Source of the DNA: Streptomyces noursei ATCC 11455
GTDB taxonomy: Bacteria > Actinomycetota > Actinomycetes > Streptomycetales > Streptomycetaceae
Direction: 5' to 3'
Assembly: GCF_001704275.1 (NCBI RefSeq)
Contig: NZ_CP011533.1
Location: forward strand, 5,146,001 to 5,210,000
DNA length: 64,000 nucleotides
Shown here: piece after piece, positions 53,821 through 63,285 of the stretch
How positions within the stretch are numbered: the stretch's first letter is position 1
Layout of the letters: the number at the start of each line of letters is the position of its first letter
Position numbers and translations under genes: made by a program
Notes under the pieces: generated by a model
Database searches by the model: none
The model's input: only the letters and a program-made list of their open reading frames with translations
Told to the model about the DNA's origin: nothing

Positions 53821-54309
53821 TCAGCTCTTGGGCATGTCCGGGAGCTTGGGCATGTCCGGGACCTTGATGCTGCCGTCGTCGGTCTTGGTGTACTTCTCGG
53901 TCGGGCCGCTCTTCCAGTCGACGGTCAGCGTCTTGCCGTCCGCGCCCGGCTTGAGGGTGCCCATGGTGCGGGTGGTGTCGCCGTCGGTGCACTTGAGGAC
54001 GGCCATGGTCATCCCGGCCATCTTCTCGACCTTGCCCATGCAGGCGGACTTGTGTCCGTTGCTGAACGCGACGGTGCCCTTGGCGACCACCAGGACCAGC
54101 GGGCTGGCCGGCGTGCCGCCCTTCCAGGCGCCCTCGACCGCGGTGGGGTCCGCGGCCTTGCCGTCGCCGCCGCCCGCGGTCGACGGGGCGTCCTGGGGTG
54201 CCTTGCTCGGGGTGGTCGTGTCCTTGCCGCTGTCGCCGCTGCTTCCGCAACCGCTGAGCAGCAGCGCGGCGATGGCGGCCGCCCCGGCGAACTGCGCTGC
54301 CTTGCGCAC
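53821..54309 (-). CDS. Secreted lipoprotein, hypothetical
   Basis: This 162-residue protein begins MRKAAQFAGAAAIAALLLSGC, a lipoprotein signal with lipobox LSGC (Cys21). A Ser/Thr/Gly/Asp-rich linker follows to about 55, then a small beta-rich domain with two cysteines (SACMGKV near 89 and LKCTDGD near 107), possibly a disulfide. The domain resembles in layout the extracellular tail of the kinase encoded at 24977 (TWSGTV..., CTGNTS), but I cannot claim homology. The role is unknown. The 3' end is ordered Pro/Lys-rich DMPKLPDMPKS. Confidence 0.8.
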   Translation of the reverse strand: MRKAAQFAGAAAIAALLLSGCGSSGDSGKDTTTPSKAPQDAPSTAGGGDGKAADPTAVEGAWKGGTPASPLVLVVAKGTVAFSNGHKSACMGKVEKMAGMTMAVLKCTDGDTTRTMGTLKPGADGKTLTVDWKSGPTEKYTKTDDGSIKVPDMPKLPDMPKS

Positions 54310-54455
54310 GTACGTCTCCTCCGTTGTGGGACAGGTGACGCGAGGCTAGCAGCGGGCCGGGCCGGGCCGGGGCGGCCGGCGGCCGAGCGGCGCGGTCGAC
54401 CGCCCGCCGCCGACCCGTCCTCCCGCCAGGGGGAGCGCAGGGGCCGGGCGGTCGG

Positions 54456-55685
54456 TCAGGCCGGGCGGCCGGCGGGCAGTTCCGCGGCGGGCTGGACCCG
54501 TCCGGTGACCTCGCCGAGCCCGATCCGGGCGCCGTCCGGGCCGGGTGCCCAGGCGGTGAGGGTGATCTCGTCGCCGTCCTGGAGGTAGGGGCCCTTGCCC
54601 TGGGTGAGCTCCAGCAGGCAGCCGAGCTGGTCGGGTTCGGGCCCGGAGACGGTGCCGGAGGCGTAGAGGTCGCCGGTGCGCAACGACGCGCCGTTGACGG
54701 TCATGTGGGCCAGCTGCTGGGCGGCCGTCCAGTACATCGCGGCGAACGGCGGGCGGGAGATCACCTCGCCGTTGAGCCGCACCTCGATGCGCAGGTCGAG
54801 GCCGCCCGGCTCGGCGGCGGCGTCGTCCAGGTACGGCAGCGGTGCCACGTCCCGGGCGGGCGGCGCCGTCCGGGACGCGTCGAAGGCGTCCAGCGGGGTG
54901 ATCCAGGCCGAGACGGAGGTCGCGAAGGACTTGCCGAGGAACGGGCCGAGCGGCACGTACTCCCATGCCTGGATGTCGCGCGCGGACCAGTCGTTGACCA
55001 GGCAGACGCCGAAGACGTGCTCCCGGAAGGCGTCCAGGCCCACCGGCGCGTGCAGCGCGGAGGGCGTGCCGACGACGAAGCCGACCTCGGCCTCGATGTC
55101 CAGGCGGGTGGACGGGCCGAAGACCGGCGCGGGATCGGCCGGGGCCTTGCGCTGGCCGTGCGGACGCACCACGGGGGTGCCGGAGACCACGACGGTGCCG
55201 GCCCGGCCGTGGTAACCGATCGGCAGGTGCTTCCAGTTGGGCGGCAGCGCGGCGCCGTCGGGGCGGAAGATCCGGCCGACGTTGGTGGCGTGGTGCTCGC
55301 TGGAGTAGAAGTCGACGTAGTCGGCGACCTCGAAGGGCAGGTGCAGGGTGACGTCGTCGAGCGGGCGCAGCAGCGGGGCCACCGCGGTGCGGTGCGCGGG
55401 GTCGGTCAGCGCGGCGCGGACGGTCGCGTGCACCTCCTGCCAGACGGGACGGCCGGCGGCCAGCAGGGGGTTGAGGGAGGCGGCGGTGAGCAGGGCGGCG
55501 TGCGGCGCGGGGACGGTGCCGGGCAGGGCGTCCGGCAGGGCGGCCAGGTCGAGGACGTGGCCCCCGTAGCGGACGCCGAGCCGGCGCAGGTCGGGCGCGT
55601 CGGCGGTGCTGAACACGCCGTAGGGGAGGGTGTGCGGGCCGAAGGGGTCGCCTTCGGGCAGGTCGAACGGGCTCTGCTCGGGCAT
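54456..55685 (-). CDS. fahA: Fumarylacetoacetase
   Basis: This enzyme cleaves fumarylacetoacetate to fumarate and acetoacetate at the end of tyrosine/homogentisate degradation. The 409-residue protein has an N-terminal SH3-like domain and a C-terminal FAH domain. The catalytic His region is YVDFYSSEHHATNVGRIFR near 120-138; metal ligands lie in LDIEAEVGFVVG near 200 and NDWSARDIQAWEYVPLGPF near 237. ATG 55685 has GGAG eight bases upstream; GTG 55691 is in frame. Other genes of the pathway are not nearby. Confidence 0.92.
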   Translation of the reverse strand: MPEQSPFDLPEGDPFGPHTLPYGVFSTADAPDLRRLGVRYGGHVLDLAALPDALPGTVPAPHAALLTAASLNPLLAAGRPVWQEVHATVRAALTDPAHRTAVAPLLRPLDDVTLHLPFEVADYVDFYSSEHHATNVGRIFRPDGAALPPNWKHLPIGYHGRAGTVVVSGTPVVRPHGQRKAPADPAPVFGPSTRLDIEAEVGFVVGTPSALHAPVGLDAFREHVFGVCLVNDWSARDIQAWEYVPLGPFLGKSFATSVSAWITPLDAFDASRTAPPARDVAPLPYLDDAAAEPGGLDLRIEVRLNGEVISRPPFAAMYWTAAQQLAHMTVNGASLRTGDLYASGTVSGPEPDQLGCLLELTQGKGPYLQDGDEITLTAWAPGPDGARIGLGEVTGRVQPAAELPAGRPA

Positions 55686-56494
55686 GGACACTGCTCCTCG
55701 CGTTCGTCGTCGCCGGTGGGCGACCGGCCGGGGGCTCCCCGCGCGAACCGGGTGGAGAGCGGGGACGGGCGCCCCGTGGGCCGGTGGGCCCGTCGATCAG
55801 GGTACGACCGGCGGCGATCAACGGGGTGGCCCGCGGCCGGGAACGGACGGTCGCGGGCCGGGAAGCGCCGGGCGGGCCGGCGGGGCGGGGTCCTTCGGGT
55901 CGCCGAAGAGGGGAAATGCCGTGCCGCACTGCGAAGTTCGGGATTGCCGGGGTTTGTTGGGTTTGTGGGGCTTGTTGGGTTTGTGGGGCTTGTGGGGCCT
56001 CCTCTGCCTTCTCCTCCGCCTTCTCTTCTGTCTTCTCCGCCTTCTCCGCCTTCTCCGCCTTCTCGGTCTTCTCCGGTTTCCGGGGTTTGCGGTCGAAGAG
56101 GGCTTGCGCGGCGGCGGACGTGGCTCCCGTACCCGGAAGGGGAGTCCGGGACCCGGAAGAGGAGTGACTCCCTCCGCTTACTACTGGAGAGAGTGAACGG
56201 TGCGGCCCGCCCGACGGCGCGTGGCGGCCTCCACCAGGGGCGGTTCGCCCGATACTGCTGTGACACCAGAGGCCCTTGAGGCACCTCACACTCCTGCCGC
56301 CCCATTTCTCCCGGAGAAATGCCGCACGGGGCGGTGGATCAAGGACGTACCCTCGGGGCGGCTTCTGTGCTGGCCGAGTGGTTCGGGGGGCGGGCGCTCG
56401 TGGTGATCCAACCGTGACCGGATACGCTGGCCAATGGTGGAGACAGCGACAGATCGACATTCAGTTTGATCGTCAGCAGACAGGAGTATCCCTC
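55686..56494. other. Long intergenic region with low-complexity repeats
   Basis: About 810 bases lie between fumarylacetoacetase and the polyprenyl synthase, divergently oriented. It holds tandem repeats at 55956-56076. A minus-strand frame encoding Glu-Lys-Ala repeats remains open here but runs in the wrong phase through fumarylacetoacetase, so I do not call it a gene. The right end must include the promoter of the synthase. Confidence 0.5.
55956..56076. repeat. 18-bp and 9-bp tandem repeats
   Basis: Two perfect 18-bp units of GTTGGGTTTGTGGGGCTT (55956-55973, 55974-55991) are followed by a C/T-rich tract with three exact CTTCTCCGC units (56032-56058) and two variants to 56076. Strand asymmetry is strong: G/T-rich, then C/T-rich. 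Confidence 0.9.
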
Positions 56495-57508
56495 GTGACC
56501 GTCGTCGGGCCCATTGGGCTGAGCGTGCGGGACAAGGCTCTCGAAGCCGATGTCCAGGCCGGATTGGCGGCTGTCGAGGAGGGCCTGCTGGAGGCCACCA
56601 AGAGTGACGTGCCGTTCATCACCGAGGCCGCACAGCACCTGGTGCGCGCCGGGGGCAAGCGGTTCCGGCCCCTGCTGGCGATGCTGGCCGCCCAGTTCGG
56701 CGACCCCTTCAGCCCCGGTGTGGTCCCCGCGGCCGTCGTCGTGGAGCTGACGCACCTGGCGACGCTCTACCACGACGACGTGATGGACGAGGCCGAGGTG
56801 CGCCGCGGAGTGGCCAGCGCCAACGCCCGCTGGGGCAACTCCGTCGCGGTGCTGACCGGCGACTTCCTCTTCTCCCGTGCCTCGCACATCCTCGCCGATC
56901 TCGGCCCGGAGGCGGTCCGGATCCAGGCCCAGGCGTTCGAGCGCCTGGTGACCGGCCAGATCCTGGAGACCGCGGGGCCGCGCGACGGCCGCGACCCGGT
57001 CGAGCACTACCTCGACGTCATCGCGGGCAAGACCGGCTCGCTGATCGCGGTCGCCGGCCGCTTCGGCGCGATGATGTCCGGCGCCGACGAGACCACCGTC
57101 AACATCCTCACCCAGTACGGCGAGCGGCTGGGCACCGCCTTCCAGCTGGCCGACGACGTCCTGGACATCGCCAGCGACTCCCACGAGTCCGGCAAGACGC
57201 CCGGCACGGACCTGCGCGAGGGCATCCCGACGCTGCCGGTCCTGCGGCTGCGGGAGCTCGCCGAGAGCAGCGCCGGCACCGCCGAGGACCGCGCCCTGTG
57301 CGAGCTGCTGGCCGGCGACCTCACCGACGACGCCCGGCACGCCGAGGCGCTGGCCGGGCTGCGCGCCCACCCGGCGCTGGAGCAGGCCCGCCGGGACACC
57401 GTCCGCTACGCCGAGGACGCCCGCGCGACGCTGGCGCCGCTGCCGGAGTGCATGGCGAAGACGGCCCTGGAAGAGCTGTGCGACACGGTGGTGCACCGCG
57501 CGGGCTGA
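56495..57508 (+). CDS. Long-chain polyprenyl diphosphate synthase
   Basis: This enzyme condenses isopentenyl diphosphate units to make the side chain of menaquinone. The 337-residue protein has the first Asp-rich motif as HDDVMDEA (Asp94, Asp95, Asp98) with LATLY before it, the GGKRFRP signature at 53-59, and the second motif as DDVLD near 222-226. Small residues before the first motif favour a long product, in agreement with nonaprenyl menaquinones of Streptomyces, but chain length is inference. GTG 56495 has AGGAG eight bases upstream. Confidence 0.9.
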   Translation: MTVVGPIGLSVRDKALEADVQAGLAAVEEGLLEATKSDVPFITEAAQHLVRAGGKRFRPLLAMLAAQFGDPFSPGVVPAAVVVELTHLATLYHDDVMDEAEVRRGVASANARWGNSVAVLTGDFLFSRASHILADLGPEAVRIQAQAFERLVTGQILETAGPRDGRDPVEHYLDVIAGKTGSLIAVAGRFGAMMSGADETTVNILTQYGERLGTAFQLADDVLDIASDSHESGKTPGTDLREGIPTLPVLRLRELAESSAGTAEDRALCELLAGDLTDDARHAEALAGLRAHPALEQARRDTVRYAEDARATLAPLPECMAKTALEELCDTVVHRAG

Positions 57509-57768
57509 GCCCGACGGCAGCCGCCGACGCGGCGTCCCCTAGGGGGCTTTCCCCCGGGACGGTGCGACCGGCGGCGTACGGGGTCGGGTGGTTTGCGGCC
57601 GGGTGTCATCCCACAGCAGTACGTGGAGTTGGCCCTGCGGGTTGACGCCGGGATCCGCGGTTTTTGGTGGGATGGAGAACACCACGAAGCGGCGGGGCGG
57701 GCCATCATGGCCCGGCGGGTGGACGAGTGGACGACACAGCACCGCCGCACACGACGGAGGTAGGCCAG
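57509..57768. other. Intergenic region, no gene seen
   Basis: This 260-base gap precedes the LolA-like gene. A frame open from 57664 continues into that gene, but CGGAGG lies directly before ATG 57769 and marks the real start. No RNA or repeat is evident. Confidence 0.4.
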
Positions 57769-59034
57769 ATGCCACGGAACGAACCGACTGAGGTCACCGG
57801 GGGATGGGACGGGGAGCGCTCCTCGAAGCGCCGTAAGGCGGTGCGGTACGCCGTACCGGTCGCGGTGGCGGGGGTGACGGCCGCGACGATCGGGCTGGTC
57901 CCGGCGTTCGCCGGATCCGGGTCTCCGGACCTGCCGAAGATCTCCGCCCAGGACCTGATAGCGAAGATCGCCAAGTCCGATGTCCAGCAGTTGTCCGGCA
58001 CGGTCCAGGTCACCACGGACCTCGGCCTGCCCGCCCTGCCGGGTGGCATGGGCGCCGGCGGCTTCGGCGGCGGGCAGGGCCGGGACGGCGCGGGCGGTGC
58101 CGCCTCGCCGCAGAGCAAGCTGACCGAGCTGGCCTCGGGCACGCACACCCTGCGGGTCGCCGTCGACGGCCCCGACAAGCAGCGGGTGTCGATCGTCGGC
58201 AACTCCGCCGACTACACCCTCATCCACAACGGCAAGGACGTCTGGGCGTACGACAGCGGCAGCAACAGCGCCGTGCACCACACCGCCCCCAGGGACGCCC
58301 ACCACGGTGCGCACCGCGGCGCCCCCGAGGGACTCCCCCAGGGCCTGCAGAACGCCACCCCGCAGGACCTGGCCAAGGAGGCCCTGAAGGCCGCCGGGGA
58401 CACCACCTCGGTGACGGTCGGCGACACCGCCAAGGTCGCCGGGCGGGACGCCTACCAGCTCGTCATCAAGCCCAAGCAGGCCGCCTCCACGGTCGGCTCG
58501 ATCCGGGTCGCGGTGGACGCCGCCAACGGCGTCCCGCTGAAGTTCACCCTCACCCCCAAGAGCGGTGGCCCGGCCGCGATCGACGTCGGCTACACCCGCG
58601 TCGACTTCGCCCGCCCGGCCGCGGACACCTTCGCCTTCACCCCGCCCAAGGGCGCCAAGGTGGTCAACGGCGACCGGGCCGCGGAGCAGGCCGCCCGCGA
58701 GCACGGGAAGGAGCTCAAGGGCCTCAAGGACCACAAGGGCTTCGACGGCCACAAGGGCCCGAAGGGCGGCGGCTTCCAGGTCATCGGCAAGGGCTGGACG
58801 TCCATCGCCACGCTGAAGACCCCCGCCGGGCCCGGCGGCAAGGACCAGCTCGCCAAGGGCGATGCCGGCAAGTTCCTGGACAGCCTGGGCAGCAAGGTGA
58901 CCGGCTCCTTCGGCTCCGGCCACCTCTTCAGCACTCGCCTGGTCAACGCCCTGATGACCGACGACGGCACCGTCTACGTCGGTGCCGTCGACAAGCAGGC
59001 CCTGATAGCCGCGGCCGACGCCGCGAAGAAGTAG
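57769..59034 (+). CDS. LolA-like / DUF2092 membrane-attached protein
   Basis: This 421-residue protein has a polar N-terminus, one hydrophobic segment (about 25-47, AVRYAVPVAVAGVTAATIGLVPAFAG) and an extracytoplasmic domain of LolA-like fold. Features are ISAQDLIAKIAKSDVQQLSGTVQVTTDL near 58-85, VSIVGNSADYTLIHNGKDVWAYDS and YTRVDFARPAADTFAFTPPKGAKV. A Gly/His-rich loop (HHGAHRGAPEGLPQG) is inserted. In Gram-positives such proteins may bind lipids. The ABC exporter genes follow, which suggests a joint role. CGGAGG is 8 bases before ATG 57769. Confidence 0.82.
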   Translation: MPRNEPTEVTGGWDGERSSKRRKAVRYAVPVAVAGVTAATIGLVPAFAGSGSPDLPKISAQDLIAKIAKSDVQQLSGTVQVTTDLGLPALPGGMGAGGFGGGQGRDGAGGAASPQSKLTELASGTHTLRVAVDGPDKQRVSIVGNSADYTLIHNGKDVWAYDSGSNSAVHHTAPRDAHHGAHRGAPEGLPQGLQNATPQDLAKEALKAAGDTTSVTVGDTAKVAGRDAYQLVIKPKQAASTVGSIRVAVDAANGVPLKFTLTPKSGGPAAIDVGYTRVDFARPAADTFAFTPPKGAKVVNGDRAAEQAAREHGKELKGLKDHKGFDGHKGPKGGGFQVIGKGWTSIATLKTPAGPGGKDQLAKGDAGKFLDSLGSKVTGSFGSGHLFSTRLVNALMTDDGTVYVGAVDKQALIAAADAAKK

Positions 59035-59053
59035 GGGGCCCACGGCGGCGGCC

Positions 59054-59093
59054 GGGCCGCGCCGCACCTCCCGACGGGGGAGCGGCGCGGCCC
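59054..59093 (+). terminator. Hairpin between the LolA-like and ABC genes
   Basis: A perfect 12-bp stem (59054-59065 with 59082-59093) with an inner CTCCC/GGGGG stem lies 19 bases past the LolA-like stop. It probably ends or attenuates transcription before the ABC genes. Confidence 0.7.
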
Positions 59094-59162
59094 GTACGCG
59101 GTCCGCGCGCCCCGCCGCACGGCCCCGAGGGGCCGCCGTACGCCAGGAGTTGGGGGGAGACC

Positions 59163-60182
59163 GTGCCAGCACCACCCACCGCGGACCAGGGGCGCGCGGC
59201 GCCGGACGCCGAGCACCGGGTGATCGAGACCCGGGGGCTGACCAAGACCTACCGAGGCGACCGGCCCGCCGTCGACGGGCTGGACCTCGCCGTGCCGCGC
59301 GGCAGCGTCTTCGGCTTCCTCGGCCCCAACGGCTCGGGCAAGACCACCACCATCAGGATGCTGATGGGCCTGATCGAGCCGACCGCCGGCACCGCCCGGG
59401 TGCTCGGCCGGCCGATGCCCGGCGCGGTCCGTCAGGTCCTCCCCCGGGTCGGCGCGCTCATCGAGGGCCCGGCGCTCTACGGCTTCCTCAGCGGGCGGGA
59501 CAACCTACGGCGGTTCGACGCCGCCGACCCTGCCGCCGATCCCCGCACCCGCGGCGAGCGGGTCGGTCGGGCGCTGGACCGGGTGGGCCTGTCCGCCGCG
59601 GCCGGCAAGAAGGCGCGCGCCTACTCCCTGGGCATGAAGCAGCGCCTGGGGCTGGCCGCCGCCCTGCTCCAGCCCCGCGAGCTGCTGGTGCTGGACGAGC
59701 CGACCAACGGCCTGGACCCGCAGGGCATGCGGGAGATCCGTGCCCTGGTGCGGGAGCTGGCGGCGGACGGCACCACCGTCTTCCTCTCCTCCCACCTCCT
59801 CGACGAGATCGAGCAGGTCTGCACCCACGCCGCGGTGATGGCCCGGGGCCGGCTGGTCACCCAGGGGCCGGTCGCCGGTCTGACCGCGGCCGTCCTCGGC
59901 CCGGGCGCCCACGGCCACCTGGCGGTGACCACCCCCGATCCGGCCGATGCCGTCCGGGTCCTGAAGGAGCACGGCCTGACCGGCCTGCGGGCCGACGGGG
60001 ACCGGGTCACCGGCGAACTGCCGAAGGCCTCGCCGGACGGCCCGGCGCCCCCGGACCCGGCGGAGCTGAACGCCGCGCTGGTCCGCGCCGGCGTCCGGGT
60101 CCGGGCCTTCGGCACCCAACGGCCGTCCCTGGAGGACGCCTTCGTCCGGCTGACCGGGGAGGGATTCGATGTTGCGGGCTGA
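59163..60182 (+). CDS. ABC transporter ATP-binding protein (ABC-2 type)
   Basis: The 339-residue ATPase has Walker A GPNGSGKTTT near 56-65, Q-loop, signature SLGMKQRLGLAAALL near 155-169, Walker B LLVLDEPTNGLDPQG near 176-190, and the His of the switch in SSHLLDEIEQ near 215-224. The C-terminal region of about 100 residues is of the kind found in drug or lipid exporters. GTG 59163 has GGGGGGAG upstream. Its 3' end overlaps the permease gene by 14 bases, so they form one exporter. Confidence 0.92.
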   Translation: MPAPPTADQGRAAPDAEHRVIETRGLTKTYRGDRPAVDGLDLAVPRGSVFGFLGPNGSGKTTTIRMLMGLIEPTAGTARVLGRPMPGAVRQVLPRVGALIEGPALYGFLSGRDNLRRFDAADPAADPRTRGERVGRALDRVGLSAAAGKKARAYSLGMKQRLGLAAALLQPRELLVLDEPTNGLDPQGMREIRALVRELAADGTTVFLSSHLLDEIEQVCTHAAVMARGRLVTQGPVAGLTAAVLGPGAHGHLAVTTPDPADAVRVLKEHGLTGLRADGDRVTGELPKASPDGPAPPDPAELNAALVRAGVRVRAFGTQRPSLEDAFVRLTGEGFDVAG

Positions 60183-60987
60183 CCTGCTGCGCAGTGAGAT
60201 CGCCACGACCTTCCGGCGCTGGCGCACCCTGGTGCTGCTGGCCGTGCTGGCGGGCGTCCCCGTGCTGGTGGGCGTCGCCGTGCGGATCCAGGCCGGGCGG
60301 CACGGCGGAGGCGGCGGTCCGGCGTTCCTCGCCGGGATCGCCGGCAACGGCCTCTTCCTGGTCTTCACCGCCCTCGCGGTGACGCTGCCGGTGTTCCTGC
60401 CGATGGCCGTCGGGGTGGTGGCCGGCGACGCCATCGCCGGCGAGGCGCACACCGGGACGCTGCGCTACCTCCTCGTCGCCCCCGCCGGCCGTACCCGCCT
60501 GCTGTGCGCCAAGCTCGTCACGGTCGTGGCGTTCTGTCTGGCGGGCACCCTCGTCGTGGCGCTGTCCGCGCTGGCCACCGGGGCGCTGCTGTTCCCCCTG
60601 GGCAAGGTGACGCTGCTCTCGGGGACGTCCATATCCTTCGGCGAGGGGCTGCTGCGGGCGCTGGCCATCGCGGGCGTCGTGGCGCTCTCCCTGCTCGGGG
60701 TGGCGGCCCTCGGCCTGTTCGTCTCCACGCTCACCGACAGCGGCGTCGCCGCCATGGCGACGACCGTCGGCCTGGTGCTCACCGCCCAGATCCTGGACGG
60801 CATACCGCAGCTCCAGGCCATCCAGCCGTACCTCTTCCCGCACTACTGGCTGTCCTTCGCGGACCTGCTCCGCGACCCGGTCTACATGGACGGGATCCTG
60901 CGGAACCTCGGTCTCCAGGCGCTCTACGCGGTGGTGTTCGGCTCGGCGGCCTGGGCGCGGTTCACCACCCGCGACATCACGGCCTGA
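60169..60987 (+). CDS. ABC-2 type transporter permease
   Basis: This 272-residue membrane protein has six hydrophobic segments in ABC-2 layout (for example about 20-40, 60-85, 108-135, 165-190, 195-215, 240-260), and the segment GDAIAGEAHTGTLRYLLVAP near 86-105 typical of the family. It pairs with the ATPase encoded just upstream. The substrate is unknown; the nearby LolA-like protein hints at a lipid or lipoprotein-like substrate. It ends tail to tail with rarD, overlapping 11 bases. Confidence 0.88.
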   Translation: MLRADLLRSEIATTFRRWRTLVLLAVLAGVPVLVGVAVRIQAGRHGGGGGPAFLAGIAGNGLFLVFTALAVTLPVFLPMAVGVVAGDAIAGEAHTGTLRYLLVAPAGRTRLLCAKLVTVVAFCLAGTLVVALSALATGALLFPLGKVTLLSGTSISFGEGLLRALAIAGVVALSLLGVAALGLFVSTLTDSGVAAMATTVGLVLTAQILDGIPQLQAIQPYLFPHYWLSFADLLRDPVYMDGILRNLGLQALYAVVFGSAAWARFTTRDITA

Positions 60988-61999
60988 CGGGTCCCGGCGC
61001 GTCCGGCTCCGGGGCGGCCCGGTCCGCGGCGGCGGGCCCGGTCTGCGCCGCCTGCCCGGCCTGCGCCGCGACCGCTTCGCCGGCCCGTGCGCCCGCGGCG
61101 GCCAGCGCCGATCGCGCCCGCCGGGCGGTCCGCAGCGCGTCCCAGGTCAGCACCACCAGTGCCGCCCACACCAGCGCGAAGCCGGCCCAGCGCTCCGGCG
61201 GCATCTGCTCGTGGAAGACCGTCAGGCCCAGCAGGAACTGGAAGGTCGGCGCCAGGTACTGGAGCATCCCGACGGTGGTCAGCGGCAGCCGCACCGCCGA
61301 GGCGCCGAAGCAGATCAGCGGCACCGCGGTCGCGATACCGCACCCCGCGAACAGCAGCGCCTGCCCCGTCCCGCCGGTGACGAAGGAGGACTCGCCGTGC
61401 GCCCCGAGGTAGATCAGAAAGCCCAGCGCCGGCAGCGCCTGGAGGGCGGTCTCGGCGCTGAAGCCCTCGATCCCGTCGAGCTTGATGCCCTTCTTCACCA
61501 GCCCGTACGTCGCGAACGACAGGGCCAGGCCGAGCGCGATCCAGGGCATCCGGCCGTAGGCGATGGTCATCACCACGACGGCGACGGCGCCGATGACCAC
61601 GGCTGCCCACTGCAGCGGCCGCAGCCGCTCGCGCAGCACCAGCACCCCGAACGCGATGCTCACCAGCGGGTTGATGAAGTATCCGAGCGAGGCTTCGAGG
61701 ACGTGCCCGGCGTTGACCGCCCAGATGTAGAGGTACCAGTTCAGCGAGATCACCACGGCGCAGACCAGGACCAGCCCGAGCCTCTTGGGCTGCCGCAGCA
61801 GCGGGCGTATCCAGGACCAGCGGCGCAGCGCGGCCAGGATGACCAGGGCGACCGGCAGCGACCACAGCATGCGGTGGGCGAGGATCTCGGACGGCGCGGC
61901 GGCGCCCAACAGGTGCCAGTAGAGCGGCAGCAGACCCCACATGGTGTAGGCGGCGAGGCCGTATGCGAGGCCGGCTCGCTGGTCGGTTCGAGGCGGCAA
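60977..61999 (-). CDS. rarD: EamA-family transporter RarD
   Basis: This 340-residue inner-membrane protein has ten predicted helices in two EamA halves. The RarD-type signature is present at the N-terminus (GLAYGLAAYTMWGLLPLYWHLL, in part) and in SLNWYLYIWAVNAGHVLEASLGYFINPL (in part). Substrates of RarD are not defined. The TTG at 61999 has AGGAGGG upstream. The C-terminus, rich in Ala, is a disordered tail. Its stop overlaps the ABC permease stop by 11 bases. Confidence 0.88.
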   Translation of the reverse strand: MPPRTDQRAGLAYGLAAYTMWGLLPLYWHLLGAAAPSEILAHRMLWSLPVALVILAALRRWSWIRPLLRQPKRLGLVLVCAVVISLNWYLYIWAVNAGHVLEASLGYFINPLVSIAFGVLVLRERLRPLQWAAVVIGAVAVVVMTIAYGRMPWIALGLALSFATYGLVKKGIKLDGIEGFSAETALQALPALGFLIYLGAHGESSFVTGGTGQALLFAGCGIATAVPLICFGASAVRLPLTTVGMLQYLAPTFQFLLGLTVFHEQMPPERWAGFALVWAALVVLTWDALRTARRARSALAAAGARAGEAVAAQAGQAAQTGPAAADRAAPEPDAPGPVRP

Positions 62000-62116
62000 G
62001 GGGCCCTCCTGGTCGTGCGCGGTCGATGCTGTGCAAGGTAGCGCCGTCCGGCGTTCCTGTCATGTCCGTTCCGTAAGACGGTCATGACAGGAGTGTGAAG
62101 GGGCCCGGAACGCACG

Positions 62117-62166
62117 CGCGGGTGCCCGCGGAGAACGCCGCAAGGCGCTCACCACGGACACCCGCG
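62117..62166 (-). terminator. Probable terminator after korB
   Basis: An 8-bp outer stem (62117-62124 with 62159-62166) with inner GCC-GCAA-GGC pairing lies 25 bases downstream of the korB stop. The internal structure is imperfect. Confidence 0.45.
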
Positions 62167-62190
62167 GGAGGGGTCCGGCCGGGGCGTCGG

Positions 62191-63277
<1,087 letters not shown>

Positions 63278-63285
<8 letters not shown>

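Noticed and set aside
54346..56460. Minus-strand open frame with Glu-Lys-Ala repeats
   Set aside because: It passes through fumarylacetoacetase in the wrong phase and has no start with a ribosome site; kept only as a repeat region.
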